From the NCBI GenBank assembly GCA_035638575.1, contig DASQZT010000061.1, forward strand, positions 15,968 to 79,967: a DNA stretch of 64,000 nucleotides, written 5' to 3'. The translations under genes were made by a program, and so were the position numbers. The stretch's first letter is position 1. Each line of letters starts with the position of its first letter. Source of the stretch: DASQZT01 sp035638575. Lineage in GTDB: Bacteria; Acidobacteriota; Terriglobia; Bryobacterales; Bryobacteraceae. The notes beneath the pieces were generated by a model. That model searched no databases. It saw nothing but the letters and a program-made list of their open reading frames with translations, and had not been told where the DNA came from. Positions 1-8,974 of the stretch are shown here, piece after piece.

Positions 1-353
1 CCGAGGCGCCGCAGGCTGTCGTCGATGGAGCGCAGGATGTGCTTGCGGGACAAGCCGCGCTGATTGGGATCGTCGCCCATGGGGCTGCAGACCTTGGTGG
101 CGATGACGACCTTGTCGCGCGAGGGGCCGAAATCGCGGATGGCGCGTCCGAGGATTTCTTCGCTGACGCCGAGCGAATAGACGTCCGCGGTGTCGAAGAA
201 ATTGAAGCCCAGCTCCAGGGCGCGGCGGATGAAGGGGCGGCTCTCCTCTTCTTCGAGCACCCAGTCGCGCCACTGCTTGGAGCCGTAGGTCATCATGCCG
301 AGACAGAGCCGCGAGACCTTGAGGCCGGTAGATCCGAGGTTAACGAAGTCCAT
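1..353 (-). CDS. Aldo/keto reductase, N-terminal part (runs off the window)
   Basis: The reverse strand from an ATG at 353 reads as the first ~117 residues of an aldo/keto reductase, an NAD(P)H-dependent cytosolic oxidoreductase with a TIM-barrel fold. The start MDFVNLGSTGLKVSRLCLG is the typical first beta-strand. The segment FNFFDTADVYSLGVSEEILG (about residues 52-71) carries the catalytic Asp region and the active-site Tyr of the family. IATKVCSPMG and the RKHILRSIDDSLRRL helix follow. The 3' end, with the catalytic Lys/His context completed and the NADP-binding region, lies outside the window. It lies 73 bp downstream of the oxidoreductase gamma gene on the same strand, so it may be the last gene of that operon. 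The substrate cannot be inferred. Confidence 0.9.
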   Translation of the reverse strand, partial: MDFVNLGSTGLKVSRLCLGMMTYGSKQWRDWVLEEEESRPFIRRALELGFNFFDTADVYSLGVSEEILGRAIRDFGPSRDKVVIATKVCSPMGDDPNQRGLSRKHILRSIDDSLRRL

Positions 354-425
354 TCTTTGGGTGTAGCACAAGCAGGGCCGGGGGCGGTGCGAGGGCGTTC
401 CGCGGGGTCCCGGGCGCCGGCGGAG

Positions 426-1019
426 CTACACGGATTCGAGCGACAACACCTCTTCGGCGTCGCCGCCTTCGGCGAGCCGGTCCATCAGCATGGAGCCGTA
501 TTCGAATCCCTTGTCGAAGGCCTCGAGGTTGAGCTTCTGGAGCGCGGGAGGAACGGAATCGGCGACGGCCTGGCGCAGCGCGTCCTGTTCCACCAGCCTG
601 GTGACCGCGCCGAAGAAGCCGACCATCACGATATTCAGCACCACCTTGCGGCCCAGCTCTTCGGCCAGGCGCGTGGCGGGAACACCGTAGGCCCGGACGC
701 CGTGGGGGATCCTGTCCACCTTCACCAGCTCGCGCTCGGTGATCAGGATGCCGCCGGATTTCAGTTGCGGGGCAAACTTGGTGTAGGCCTCCTGGCTCAT
801 CACCACGAGCACGTCGGGATGGGTTACATAAGGATACAGGATCGGCTCGGTGGAGAGGATGACCTGGGCGCTCGAAGAGCCGCCGCGCGCCTCGGGGCCG
901 AAGCTCTGGGTCATGGTGGCGTAGCCGTCCTGAAAGATCGCCACGGCTTTGCCGATGACCGCCGCGGCCAGGATGACGCCCTGCCCGCCGAATCCCGCAA
1001 TTCTGATTTCGGTTAGCAT
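426..1019 (-). CDS. korC: 2-oxoacid:ferredoxin oxidoreductase, gamma subunit
   Basis: This is the gamma subunit of a ferredoxin-dependent 2-oxoacid oxidoreductase, which makes or uses acyl-CoA from a 2-oxoacid such as 2-oxoglutarate with reduced ferredoxin. The start chosen is the ATG at 1019, giving 197 residues that begin MLTEIRIAGFGGQGVILAA, the standard family N-terminus. The longer open frame upstream is antisense-like read-through of the beta gene. Family hallmarks are GPEARGGSSSAQVILS and the VVMSQEAYTKFAPQLK segment. It overlaps the stop of the beta gene by 7 bp, so the two are translationally coupled. Substrate (2-oxoglutarate versus pyruvate or branched 2-oxoacid) is inferred only from the D-A-B-C gene order. 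Confidence 0.88.
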   Translation of the reverse strand: MLTEIRIAGFGGQGVILAAAVIGKAVAIFQDGYATMTQSFGPEARGGSSSAQVILSTEPILYPYVTHPDVLVVMSQEAYTKFAPQLKSGGILITERELVKVDRIPHGVRAYGVPATRLAEELGRKVVLNIVMVGFFGAVTRLVEQDALRQAVADSVPPALQKLNLEAFDKGFEYGSMLMDRLAEGGDAEEVLSLESV

Positions 1020-1915
1020 TCGCTGCAACATGAGACCTCCGGTTCCGCGTAACGGTCGCCCAGCGTTTCGGTCATCTGGGAGCGAAGCAGCTCGAGGTAA
1101 TCGGGCCGGTCGCGGTCCACGAACTTGCCCACCACGATCTCGCCCGATTTGGTCAAGGCGCACTCGCCGGTGGGCGCGCCGTTGCGCACCTTGCTCACTT
1201 CCTTGTAAAACTTCATGGCGTCGAGGCCATCGCCCATCTTGTTGCGGCGCTGGTACAGGGTGGGACAGGGCGAGATGACTTCGATGAAGCAGAAGCCCTT
1301 CTTCTTGAACATCTCCTCCATGGACCGGCTGAGCTGCTTGACGTGATAGGTGGTCCAGCGGGCCACGTAGGACGCCCCGGCCGCCTCGGCAAGCTGCACC
1401 AGGTTGAAAGACGGCTCGAATACTCCGTAGGGCGATGTGGCGCTGATCACCTTGCCCGGCGTGGTGGGGGCCGTCTGGCCGCCGGTCATGGCGTAGGTGA
1501 GGTTGTTGACGCAGACCACCTTGAGATCCATGTTGCGGCGGGCGGCGTGGATGAAGTGGTTGCCGCCGATAGCGAACAGGTCGCCATCGCCCGAATAAAC
1601 CACCACCTGCAACTCGGGATTGGCCAGCTTCAGGCCGGTGGCGAAGGGGATGGCGCGCCCGTGGGTGGTGTGGAACGAGTCGAGCCGCGCGTAGCCCGCC
1701 ACGCGGCCGGTGCAGCCGATGCCGGAGACAATGGCGACTTTATCGAGGTTGGCCTTGGAGCCGATCAGCGCGCGGGTGAAGCAGTTTACGGTGGTGCCGA
1801 TGCCGCATCCGGCGCACCAGATGTGCGGCATGCGGTCCATGCGCAGGAACGGCTCCACGGGGTTGGAGGCCTCGGGCGGAATCTCGTAAGGAATCTCGAG
1901 CGTGGTTTCGTTCAT
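1013..1915 (-). CDS. korB: 2-oxoacid:ferredoxin oxidoreductase, beta (TPP-binding) subunit
   Basis: This 300-residue protein is the thiamine-diphosphate subunit. The N-terminal segment HIWCAGCGIGTTVNCFTRAL contains the CxGCG-like cluster region. GDGDLFAIGGNHFIHAARRN is the GDG...N-type TPP/magnesium motif, continuing into VVCVNNLTYAMTGGQTAPTT, which is highly conserved in KorB/PorB. The start is supported by GGAGG six bases upstream of the ATG at 1915. The ATG overlaps the alpha-subunit stop as ATGA. It pairs with the alpha subunit to decarboxylate the 2-oxoacid and pass electrons to ferredoxin, and may use the small ferredoxin encoded first in the operon. Confidence 0.92.
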   Translation of the reverse strand: MNETTLEIPYEIPPEASNPVEPFLRMDRMPHIWCAGCGIGTTVNCFTRALIGSKANLDKVAIVSGIGCTGRVAGYARLDSFHTTHGRAIPFATGLKLANPELQVVVYSGDGDLFAIGGNHFIHAARRNMDLKVVCVNNLTYAMTGGQTAPTTPGKVISATSPYGVFEPSFNLVQLAEAAGASYVARWTTYHVKQLSRSMEEMFKKKGFCFIEVISPCPTLYQRRNKMGDGLDAMKFYKEVSKVRNGAPTGECALTKSGEIVVGKFVDRDRPDYLELLRSQMTETLGDRYAEPEVSCCSEC

Positions 1916-3069
1916 CGCGCTGCCTCCTCGATGGCCTTCAGAATGGTTTCGGGATCGTGCACACCGCCGCCAGCGTGACTCACGGGGATGACCCTGGCTT
2001 TTCCGGCGGCCGCGCGCTCCACCTCGTAAACCATCTGGCCGAGGTTCAGCTCCGGCACGACGAAAGCCTTGACGCGGCCGGCCAGCTCAGCGATGTGCCG
2101 GGCAGGGAACGGCCACGCCGAGATGAGGCGGAACTTCCCGGCCTTCACGCCCCGGGCGCGGGCCAGTTGGAGCGCCCGTTGCGCTACGCGAGAGGTAATC
2201 CCGTAGGAGACCACCACGACGTCGGCGTCTTCCAGGTCCCCGGTTTCGCAAAGGGCGCGGCCGTTGGCCAGGGGCTTCACTTTATCCACCAGGCGCCGGA
2301 CCAGCCGATCCTGAGTCTCCACGCTCATGTTGGGGTAGCCGCGCTCGTCGTGGGTCAGGCCCGTGACGTGGAAGCGGTAGCCATCGCCCGCCTTCACCAT
2401 GTCGGGCACCAGGTCTTCGCGCGGCTCGAACAGTTTGAACTCTTCGGGCGGCAGGCTGGTCAGGCGGCGGGGCGTGACTTCGATCTTGTCGGCTGCGGGA
2501 ATGACCACCTTTTCGGTCATGTGGCCGACGCATTCGTCGAGCATCAGCATGACCGGCACGCGGAACTCTTCGGCCAGGTTGAACGCGGTGATGGTGAGGT
2601 CGAAGGCCTCCTGCGGGGAGTTGGGGCAGAGCGCGATGATGCCGTAATCGCCGTGGGAGCCCCAGCGGGCCTGCATCATGTCGGCCTGGGCGGGCAGGGT
2701 GGGCAGGCCGGTGGAAGGGCCGCCGCGCTGCACGTTGACAAACACGCACGGCGTTTCGGTCATGGCGGCGTAGCCGATGTGCTCCATCATGAGGGAAAAA
2801 CCGGGGCCGGAGGTGACCGTAAAGGCCTTGGCGCCAGCCCAAACGGCGCCCTGGATGGCGATGGAAGCGGCCAGCTCATCTTCCATCTGGATGAAGATGC
2901 CGCCGACGGTGGGGATCCTGACGGCGAACCGTTCGACGACTTCGGTGGAAGGCGTGATGGGATATCCTGCGGCAAATCGCGCACCGGCTGCGAGGGATCC
3001 CTCACAACAAGCATGATCACCGTCGAGAAAATGGACACCGGTGAGGACACCGGCTGGATCAGCGTGCAT
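1912..3069 (-). CDS. korA: 2-oxoacid:ferredoxin oxidoreductase, alpha subunit
   Basis: This 385-residue subunit carries the pyrimidine-binding and transketolase C-terminal parts of the enzyme. I use the ATG at 3069, which has GGAG six bases upstream and overlaps the ferredoxin gene by 11 bp. The downstream sequence FLDGDHACCEGSLAAGARFA then GYPITPSTEVVERF is the family signature (usually QGNEACAEGALAAG...GYPITPSTE). EDELAASIAIQGAVWAGAKA and GGPSTGLPTLPAQADMMQAR are further conserved blocks. The C-terminal VVVSYGITSRVAQRALQLAR matches the transketolase C-terminal domain. The much longer open frame upstream of 3069 overlaps the ferredoxin in another frame and is not real. Confidence 0.92.
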   Translation of the reverse strand: MHADPAGVLTGVHFLDGDHACCEGSLAAGARFAAGYPITPSTEVVERFAVRIPTVGGIFIQMEDELAASIAIQGAVWAGAKAFTVTSGPGFSLMMEHIGYAAMTETPCVFVNVQRGGPSTGLPTLPAQADMMQARWGSHGDYGIIALCPNSPQEAFDLTITAFNLAEEFRVPVMLMLDECVGHMTEKVVIPAADKIEVTPRRLTSLPPEEFKLFEPREDLVPDMVKAGDGYRFHVTGLTHDERGYPNMSVETQDRLVRRLVDKVKPLANGRALCETGDLEDADVVVVSYGITSRVAQRALQLARARGVKAGKFRLISAWPFPARHIAELAGRVKAFVVPELNLGQMVYEVERAAAGKARVIPVSHAGGGVHDPETILKAIEEAAR

Positions 3070-3277
3070 AGCGGGCTCCGAAGATGGCGAAGTCGGGGCA
3101 GTACATGCCGCACAGATCGCAGCCGCTGCACTTCTCGGCGGCGGTGACGTGCGGGGGATGATACCCCTTGGAATTGAAAGCAGATGAAAGAGATAGAACG
3201 TGGGTGGGGCAGAACTCCACACAGAACCCGCAGCCCTTGCAGCGCTCCACAGTGACGGCGACGAAACCCTTTGCCAT
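3059..3277 (-). CDS. korD: 4Fe-4S dicluster ferredoxin, delta subunit of the oxidoreductase
   Basis: This 72-residue ferredoxin has two cluster motifs: CKGCGFCVEFCP and CSGCDLCGMYCPD. It is the usual delta subunit or electron carrier of the 2-oxoacid oxidoreductase. The ATG at 3277 follows AGGAGGG at ideal spacing, so the longer open frame to 3349 is rejected. It is the first gene of the operon: ferredoxin, alpha, beta, gamma, each overlapping the next. Cytoplasmic. No clear promoter was recognised upstream. Confidence 0.9.
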   Translation of the reverse strand: MAKGFVAVTVERCKGCGFCVEFCPTHVLSLSSAFNSKGYHPPHVTAAEKCSGCDLCGMYCPDFAIFGARYAR

Positions 3278-3750
3278 AGGAAACCCTCCTGATGTGTGTC
3301 GGGGATATGCTTGCACGCCAGAGACCATAATGGAGAATAGGGTCTGCAAGTGTGAGAATTGGCGGAGGGGTGACAGGAGATTTTGCGTGTGGAACGCCTT
3401 TTTACCCGCGTTTGCGGGGAGAGACGGCGCGGCGGGCGGCGGCGTTTGTCGGAATTCAACTGCGGCTCCATCTACCTATATTGTAGGAGGCGAGGCCCGC
3501 CGGGCGGCCTGGCGGAAAGCCGGTTTTCCCGTAAGTCGCTGAACGGTGGAGACTTAGGATTATCTCGCCGAGCTGTCACCGGGTTTCGAGCAGACCCGAT
3601 TTTCTCTGCCATTCAGCGCAAGCGATTGAAAACAAAACCGGTTGGCGATCATAAATCGGGCCGGGCCCCCGGCAGCCGGCAGTTTGGCCGCCGTGTGGGG
3701 GATGGCGCGGTTCCGGGACTACACTGAGAGACGTGGAAGGTGCGTAGGAG
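3278..3750. other. Intergenic region between the kor operon and a divergent secreted-protein gene
   Basis: About 470 bases separate two divergently transcribed genes and must hold both promoters. Short open frames here have no recognisable product and no good ribosome-binding sites. The only clear signals are the AGGAGGG before korD on the minus strand and GTAGGAG before the ATG at 3751 on the plus strand. I see no convincing -35/-10 pair, operator palindrome or RNA gene. Confidence 0.5.
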
Positions 3751-5124
3751 ATGCGCAGGCTATTGCTCCTGGTGGCCGGGCTGGCGGTACGCGCCGCGGC
3801 GCAACCGGATCCGAGCGAGTTGCTGCCGCGGGTCCGCGACAGGGTGCTGCATACGGTGGACCGGCTTCCGCGGTACATGTGCACCCAAACGGTCGACCGG
3901 TCGCAGTACGAACCCGACCGGAGCGTTTACGTGAAGGATTGCGAGGACCTGGAGCTTTCGCGCGACACGCGGTGGAAGCTGGTGCGCACCGCGGCAGACC
4001 GCGTCCGGCTGGACGTGGGCGTCGCCTCGGGGCGCGAGATCTACTCCTGGGTGGGCGAGAACTGGTTCCTGAATCGAAGCCTGTTCGATATCGTGACCGA
4101 AGGGAGCATGTCCACGGGATATTTCCAGGGCTTTCTCGAAGTGGTCTTCCGTTCGGACAACGCGGATTTCTCTTACGCCGGGGAGACCACGGACGGGGGC
4201 CGGAAACTTATGGAATACCACTACCGAGTGCCGCGGGACGCGAGCCACTATATTTTCCGGGGGAGCGGACAGGTGGTGACCACAGCGTACGAAGGGACCG
4301 TTCTGGCCGACCCGGAGACGGCGGACCTGGTTCGCCTGACGGTGCTAACCAGCCACCTGCCCACCGTGACCGGCACGTGCGAAGCGACGACCACCATGTA
4401 CTACAGCCGCCTCCGGCTGAACGACTCGGATTTCCTTCTGCCCTCGGAGACGCGCCTGCAAATCAAGGACCTGAACGGGGTGGAAAAGGACAACCGGACG
4501 GTGTATTCGGGATGTCACGAATTTCTGGGGGAATCCACGCTGAAGTTCGAGGAGCCGCCGGATCGGCCGGCCCAGAAGGCCGCGGCGCCTCGCGCGGAAA
4601 CGGCCGGCGGCATTCCAGCGAGGCTCCCATTCAGCCTGGCGCTCGCGGAGGACATCCACGTGGCGACCGCTGCCGCCGGCGAGACGGTCAAGGCAGTGTT
4701 GACCACCGATGTGCGGGACCAGTCGAAGAAAGTGCTGGTGGCGAACCGCACGCCGGTGGTGTGCCGGATTCTGCGGATTCTCCGGTATTATCAGGGCCGG
4801 GACAGCCGTGCAGTCGGAAGGCTGGCGCCGTTACAGAGCGTGGACCTGCTGCTCCGCCTGGAGGACTTTCGGCTGCCCGCTGGGAATCGGCCCGTTTTCG
4901 CGAGGCTGGGCACGGCCGTTCCGGATGCGTCCCGGCGCCGGCCGGGAACGTTACAGAGCCGGCCGGTGGACCTGGGGCCGTTGAAGGCGATGGGGCAGAA
5001 CCAGTGGTTCGCGCGCTTCGAGCGCGCGGGGGACGACTACGTGATCAAGAGCGGATTGGCATCGCATTGGGTGACTGTGGCGCCGCCGCCGGGCGCGAAC
5101 CGGGGAGCCTCGGAATCGAGGTAG
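3751..5124 (+). CDS. Secreted protein of unknown function
   Basis: This 457-residue protein starts at the ATG at 3751 behind GTAGGAG. Its N-terminus MRRLLLLVAGLAVRAAAQ is a short signal peptide, so the protein is exported, probably to the periplasm. The mature part begins PDPSELLPRVRDRVLHTVDR and YMCTQTVDR, a pattern I associate with acidobacterial hypothetical proteins that lack a named domain. A second region from about residue 290 (LPFSLALAEDIHVATAAAGE) looks like a small beta-rich domain. A similar 'inherent rule' is present in the C-terminus of the protein at 32405. No catalytic motif is visible and no function is proposed. It stands alone. Confidence 0.75.
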   Translation: MRRLLLLVAGLAVRAAAQPDPSELLPRVRDRVLHTVDRLPRYMCTQTVDRSQYEPDRSVYVKDCEDLELSRDTRWKLVRTAADRVRLDVGVASGREIYSWVGENWFLNRSLFDIVTEGSMSTGYFQGFLEVVFRSDNADFSYAGETTDGGRKLMEYHYRVPRDASHYIFRGSGQVVTTAYEGTVLADPETADLVRLTVLTSHLPTVTGTCEATTTMYYSRLRLNDSDFLLPSETRLQIKDLNGVEKDNRTVYSGCHEFLGESTLKFEEPPDRPAQKAAAPRAETAGGIPARLPFSLALAEDIHVATAAAGETVKAVLTTDVRDQSKKVLVANRTPVVCRILRILRYYQGRDSRAVGRLAPLQSVDLLLRLEDFRLPAGNRPVFARLGTAVPDASRRRPGTLQSRPVDLGPLKAMGQNQWFARFERAGDDYVIKSGLASHWVTVAPPPGANRGASESR

Positions 5125-5135
5125 AGCCTCGCGAA

Positions 5136-5228
5136 TCAGGCCCGCGGAGCGGCGCCCTTCCGCTCGATGGCCTCAGGTCCGGACAGGGGGACGAAGAAAT
5201 CCTGCCAGACGAGCTTGTTGTCCGACAT
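5136..5228 (-). CDS. Possible 30-residue small protein
   Basis: On the minus strand an ATG at 5228 opens a 30-codon frame (MSDNKLVWQDFFVPLSGPEA...) ending at 5136, convergent with the secreted-protein gene. The composition looks protein-like rather than random (a WQDFF core, few Arg/Pro runs), but there is no recognisable family and only a weak purine-rich GACGAGACGGA upstream. It may equally be a fragment of a lost gene. Low confidence. Confidence 0.2.
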   Translation of the reverse strand: MSDNKLVWQDFFVPLSGPEAIERKGAAPRA

Positions 5229-5326
5229 TCCGTCTCGTCCAAGTGGCCCTGCCAGTTTCCGGTTACGCCGTTTTTCAGCCATAATCGGAAAGAACCGGCG
5301 AATTCATCAGCACAGTGGGGATCGCG

Positions 5327-5917
5327 ATGAAGATAATTCGACTGACTCTTTTCGCAGTTGTATGTCTCGCACTGGGCGCAATCGCAGGCCATAAATTTGC
5401 CCTTATACAGGAGGAAGATCGGCTGGAGCGAAACAAAGCGTTGGTCCGGCGAACCCATACAGCCGTATGGAGCGAACCCAACGTTCCGAAAGCAACTCAG
5501 GCAGCGCGCGAACTTTACGCTTCCGCCTTCGTTCTCCATGACTGGACTGGCGATGATGCTTCTGGCCTTCCTGGTGTTATGAAGAGCGTCTCCGGAATTC
5601 GTGCCGATTTCCCGGACTGGTCGGAACGCCTCGAGTCGATCGTCGCTGAAGGGGATTTTGTCGTCGACCGCTATGTCTCCACGGGTACCCAGGCCCACGA
5701 CTTGCAGCCCATTCCCCATCACTCCCCTGGGGTTCCGAGTCGAGGCAAATCCCTGCGGATGCCTGAGATGGCGATGTATCGAGTTGTGGATGGCAAAATC
5801 GCCGAACAGTGGGACTTTGCTGATATTTGGGGTGCAGAGATTCAACTAGGGCTATACGATCCCGATCATTGGACTGAATCCGTCTGCGGCGCTCGTCACG
5901 AGCACACAAGCCGTTAA
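5327..5917 (+). CDS. SnoaL-like / ester cyclase-type small protein with signal anchor
   Basis: The product is 196 residues from the ATG at 5327, chosen over the upstream GTG at 5315 because GGGG lies six bases before it. The N-terminus MKIIRLTLFAVVCLALGAIAG is a signal peptide or membrane anchor. The rest matches the NTF2/SnoaL polyketide-cyclase-like fold: YASAFVLHDWTG near residue 66, GVMKSVSGIRADFPDWSERLE, VVDRYVSTGTQ, and the closing MAMYRVVDGKIAEQWDFAD. This fold binds small hydrophobic ligands in many unrelated contexts, so the substrate is unknown. It is monocistronic. The base composition is lower in GC than the flanking genes, which may indicate transfer. Confidence 0.7.
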   Translation: MKIIRLTLFAVVCLALGAIAGHKFALIQEEDRLERNKALVRRTHTAVWSEPNVPKATQAARELYASAFVLHDWTGDDASGLPGVMKSVSGIRADFPDWSERLESIVAEGDFVVDRYVSTGTQAHDLQPIPHHSPGVPSRGKSLRMPEMAMYRVVDGKIAEQWDFADIWGAEIQLGLYDPDHWTESVCGARHEHTSR

Positions 5918-6112
5918 GCCGAGTAGCCGATGAGCCGCTGCTACCGATGCACTCAGTGAATCCGCGGCATTCCTACTCCATCCTGCCTGGGGTCTTTTTT
6001 TGGAAAGCATCGGTCCCAAAGCGGCATTAAAAATCAATTCTAGGTCCTTGACTGCCTGAAAAGATTCTAAAAACCATTTTTATGTAGAATTGTTTTGGCG
6101 CATACTCAGGGT

Positions 6113-7230
6113 ATGGGTCGTCCTCCTTTGAATATCGATGTCGCCAAAAAGGATCAGCACGAATTACGCAGGCTGCTGAAGGGCGGGGTGCAACAGGTCC
6201 GAGTCGTGCTGCGGGCCTTGGCGCTCTTGCAGTTAGCAGAGGATGCCAGTGCTAACGCGGATCGCCCAGGTGCTCCCTCTCACCCCACAGGCAATTCGCC
6301 GACTCGGCCATCGCTATCAGCAGGCCGGCCTGGATGGTGCACTTTACGAGAAACAGCGGCCCGGCGCCGAGGTGCTGGACGCTAACCAGAAACAGCGCAT
6401 CATCGCGATGGTCTGCAGCGATCCGCCAGAAGGTCGTGCCCGCTGGACGGTTCGCCTGGTGGCCGAAGAAGCGGTGAAACGTAAACTGGTGCCGCAGGTA
6501 GGGAGGGAGACGATTCGGATTCTGCTGCTCCACCACGACCTCAAGCCGTGGCGGGAAAAAAATGTGGTGCGTGGCGGATCTCGATGACGAGTACATCGCC
6601 AAGATGGAGGACGTGCTGGAGACGTATGAGCGACCCTACGATCCGCAGCAACCGGTGGTCTGCGTGGACGAGAAGCCGATTACATTGCACGCTGACGTCG
6701 GTCCGGCTTCTCCGGCGGTGCCTGGGCGGGAAGCCAGACGGGACAATGAATACGAGCGCTGCGGCACAGCCAATGTTTTCTGTGCCGTAGAGCCAAAAGC
6801 AGGGCGGCATTTCACCTTCCCCACGCCGGATCGTTCGGGCTTTGAGTTCGCCCAGGTTGTCGTCACTTTGGCGTTGGCATACCCGCAGGCCCAGACCATT
6901 CATCTGGTCATGGACAATCTGAACATCCATCGCCGCAAATCGCTGAGCGACGTCTTTGGCGCCGAAATGGCTCCTGAGGTCTGGGACCGGTTTACCGTCC
7001 ACTACACGCCCACCCACGGAAGTTGGCTGAATCAAGCGGAAATCGAAATCGGGATTTTCTGCCGGCAATGCCTGGGCAGCCGAAGAATCCCCAATCTAAA
7101 GACTCTGCGCAGAGAAGCGCGCGCCTGGAATCGGCGAATGAACCGTGATCGCGTGAAAATCAACTGGAAGTTCGACCGGAAGACTGCTCGCCGCAAGTTT
7201 GGTTACAAAACGAACTCTTTCAAGCGGTCA
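6113..7230 (+). pseudogene. IS630-family transposase, broken by two frameshifts
   Basis: Three consecutive frames together spell an IS630/Tc1-mariner-type transposase. The N-terminal helix-turn-helix begins MGRPPLNIDVAKKDQHELRR at 6113. It shifts frame near 6248, continues as VLTRIAQVLPLTPQAIRRLG, and shifts again in a run of seven A at 6556-6562 before YIAKMEDVLETYERPYD. The catalytic DDE is intact in the last part: Asp in VVCVDEKPITLH, Asp in HLVMDNLNIH, Glu in THGSWLNQAEIEIG. Both shifts are in the +1 direction, so the -1 programmed slippage used by some IS630 elements would not restore the frame. Recognisable homology ends near KFGYKTNSFKRS (7230), although the frame stays open to 7614. 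No terminal inverted repeats could be found, and the right end is probably lost. Confidence 0.85.
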
Positions 7231-7944
7231 TGGACCCTAGCCCTTCACCTCCATCAGGTTGGGCGGGGGACTTTCACCCCCAAGCTGCTGAGCATGCCCA
7301 GCACACAACGTAGCCGCTATCGAGGCGGACGCTACGCGTGGGCAAAAGGTGGGCCTCCATTGTTACCTCAACCTTCTTGTTTCGCGGAAGGCGTCGGTGT
7401 AGTATCGTTCCGTGGACCGCAGATCAGTCCAGCCCGCTGCTCCCCGAAAACCCCACTTTGTATGGTACGAAGGCACCAAAACACCATTCCATTCCCATAC
7501 GTGCCGCGTCCGCCGCAAGCGATAGCGGCTCCCTTCAAACGGCTCTATCGAAAACGCTTAATTGATCGACAAGGTCCGGAGTTTCCCGTCCGGGCGTTTC
7601 CGATAGAGATCTGACGTTTTACTGCGACAACCCGTTCCGCTCACTTCTTGGCGGGAGTTCCATCCGCGCTGTTCCGCTCCCGGGTCAGCACTCCCAGCAT
7701 GTCGAATCGTCGGCCACGAAGGCACTCCCATGGGCAATCGAGGAGGATTCTGCAAGTCCTCTAGCTAGGGAAGGCTTCTGCTCAAGGGGAACTCTCCAAG
7801 AGATCGTCGGAGATCCCATGCGATTCGAGACCGGGCACAGCGGTTGATGCGTTGAGCCCAATCGTTCCTCATGTGTCTTGCTCGTACGCCATATTCAGCC
7901 AGCGCAGAATTTCCGCAGCCACATCGCACTCGGTCGAGAACCGG
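7231..7944. other. Non-coding stretch between the IS630 relic and the GH16 gene
   Basis: About 700 bases hold no gene I can support. The open frame continuing from the transposase to 7614 is compositionally unlike protein. A minus-strand reading near 7640-7720 ends in a plausible C-terminus (...RERNSADGTPAKK, stop at ~7640) but lacks any recognisable body. The segment probably contains remnants of the IS end and of an older gene. Confidence 0.4.
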
Positions 7945-8796
7945 TCATGGATTGCGGTTTCCGCCAGTGGGGCCAATGTACCTGTAGATCCGCACATAGT
8001 CGATCTGAAAGGCAGCCGGCAAATAGGAATCCACCGGGTTGCCGGCATGTCCTTCGAGACTGAAGATGATGTGCCGCGGCATCGTTACGTACTCAGGCGT
8101 CGATGACACGTTGTACTCCCAGTACTTGAATCCGTCGAGGTAGAAGCGCAGCTTCCCGTCTCTGCGTTCGAGGCCATAAGTGTGAAAATCGTAATAGAGG
8201 GGCACCGAGGCATCGTAACTTTGGTTTGCATCCTCAGTATGGACACCCGGCCTGGTAGGCCACCGGTGCAATGTGCTTCGGACTCTGTTTGGAATTCCGA
8301 CCCTCCCGAGGAGATACTCCTGAATATCGATTTCCGGATTGGGATTATTCGACTGCTGCAGGGGAAAATTCTGCTCCCAGATGGCGCAGCAGATATTCGC
8401 CCTGAAATCGATTGGCTTAGCCCGGACTTCCAAATGACTGCCGTTTCCGGGGTCGCTGATCTTTGATTCGAGAAATGCGGAACTGTAGGACTTGCCGTTG
8501 AAGTCTTCTTTCCTGGCAGACAGGTTGAGATATCCCCCTGAGACCACGATGTTGTTGGAATTGAACGCAAACACTCCGCTCGTCGGGTACCCTGGCTGCG
8601 TGCTCCATTTCGTGGTGTCCAGCGATGTTCCGGAGAATTCGTCGCTTATCTCCGGGATCAGCGTCCAACTCGGCGATGGCGGCTGACCCGCGCTGACCGG
8701 CGCCTGCGGCCCTGGCTCAAGCGCCCGCAGATTCCTCACCGCGTCGAGCGATTGGGAAGCAAGCAGCAAGCCCTTTGCAAAGTCCCTGCGATTCAT
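7945..8796 (-). CDS. Glycoside hydrolase family 16 (exported beta-glucanase/galactanase type)
   Basis: This 283-residue enzyme has a Tat-like N-terminus (MNRRDFAKGLLLAS) and a GH16 jelly-roll domain. Visible hallmarks are EISDEFSGTSLDTTKW (residues 49-64), GGYLNLSARK, and the catalytic bulge EIDIQE at residues 155-160. In this bulge Glu155 would be the nucleophile and Glu160 the acid/base; the ExDxxE spacing is the form found in agarase, carrageenase and related GH16 subfamilies. The C-terminal YYDFHTYGLE and FQIDYVRIYRY complete the fold. AGGAG lies eight bases before the ATG. It would cleave internal beta-1,3- or beta-1,4-linkages in a polysaccharide outside the cytoplasm. The exact substrate is not predictable. 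Confidence 0.88.
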   Translation of the reverse strand: MNRRDFAKGLLLASQSLDAVRNLRALEPGPQAPVSAGQPPSPSWTLIPEISDEFSGTSLDTTKWSTQPGYPTSGVFAFNSNNIVVSGGYLNLSARKEDFNGKSYSSAFLESKISDPGNGSHLEVRAKPIDFRANICCAIWEQNFPLQQSNNPNPEIDIQEYLLGRVGIPNRVRSTLHRWPTRPGVHTEDANQSYDASVPLYYDFHTYGLERRDGKLRFYLDGFKYWEYNVSSTPEYVTMPRHIIFSLEGHAGNPVDSYLPAAFQIDYVRIYRYIGPTGGNRNP

Positions 8797-8974
8797 CGGG
8801 AATCTCCTTTCGGAACTGATTCGGTGGAATTATACTACTACCGACCTGCCCGGTCTCGGCGGCGGAGGCTCGGACTCGAACGTGCCTGCGCCGGCCTTGG
8901 GCGCCCCGTGCGCGAGTATAATCCGCATCATCCTGGTGGAGCCTTGATCTGAGGGAACTTGGATCGATTTCAAT
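8797..8974. other. Short intergenic region upstream of GH16
   Basis: This gap holds the ribosome-binding site of the GH16 gene on the minus strand and no recognisable gene. The short open frames in it have no RBS or family resemblance. Confidence 0.3.

Noticed and set aside
361..430. GTGTAGC ... GCTACAC inverted repeat downstream of korC
   Set aside because: The arms are 56 bases apart with no T-run, and one arm lies in the stop region. It is probably chance.
1957..3147. 396-codon plus-strand frame over the kor operon
   Set aside because: Antisense to korA. The kor proteins have clear family motifs and this frame has none.
3642..5330. 562-codon plus-strand frame
   Set aside because: It overlaps the secreted-protein gene at 3751-5124 in another frame, has no RBS, and is Gly/Arg/Pro-rich noise.
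7231..7614. Extension of the IS630 transposase frame
   Set aside because: Transposase homology stops near 7230. The remaining open frame has no family resemblance and is chance continuation.
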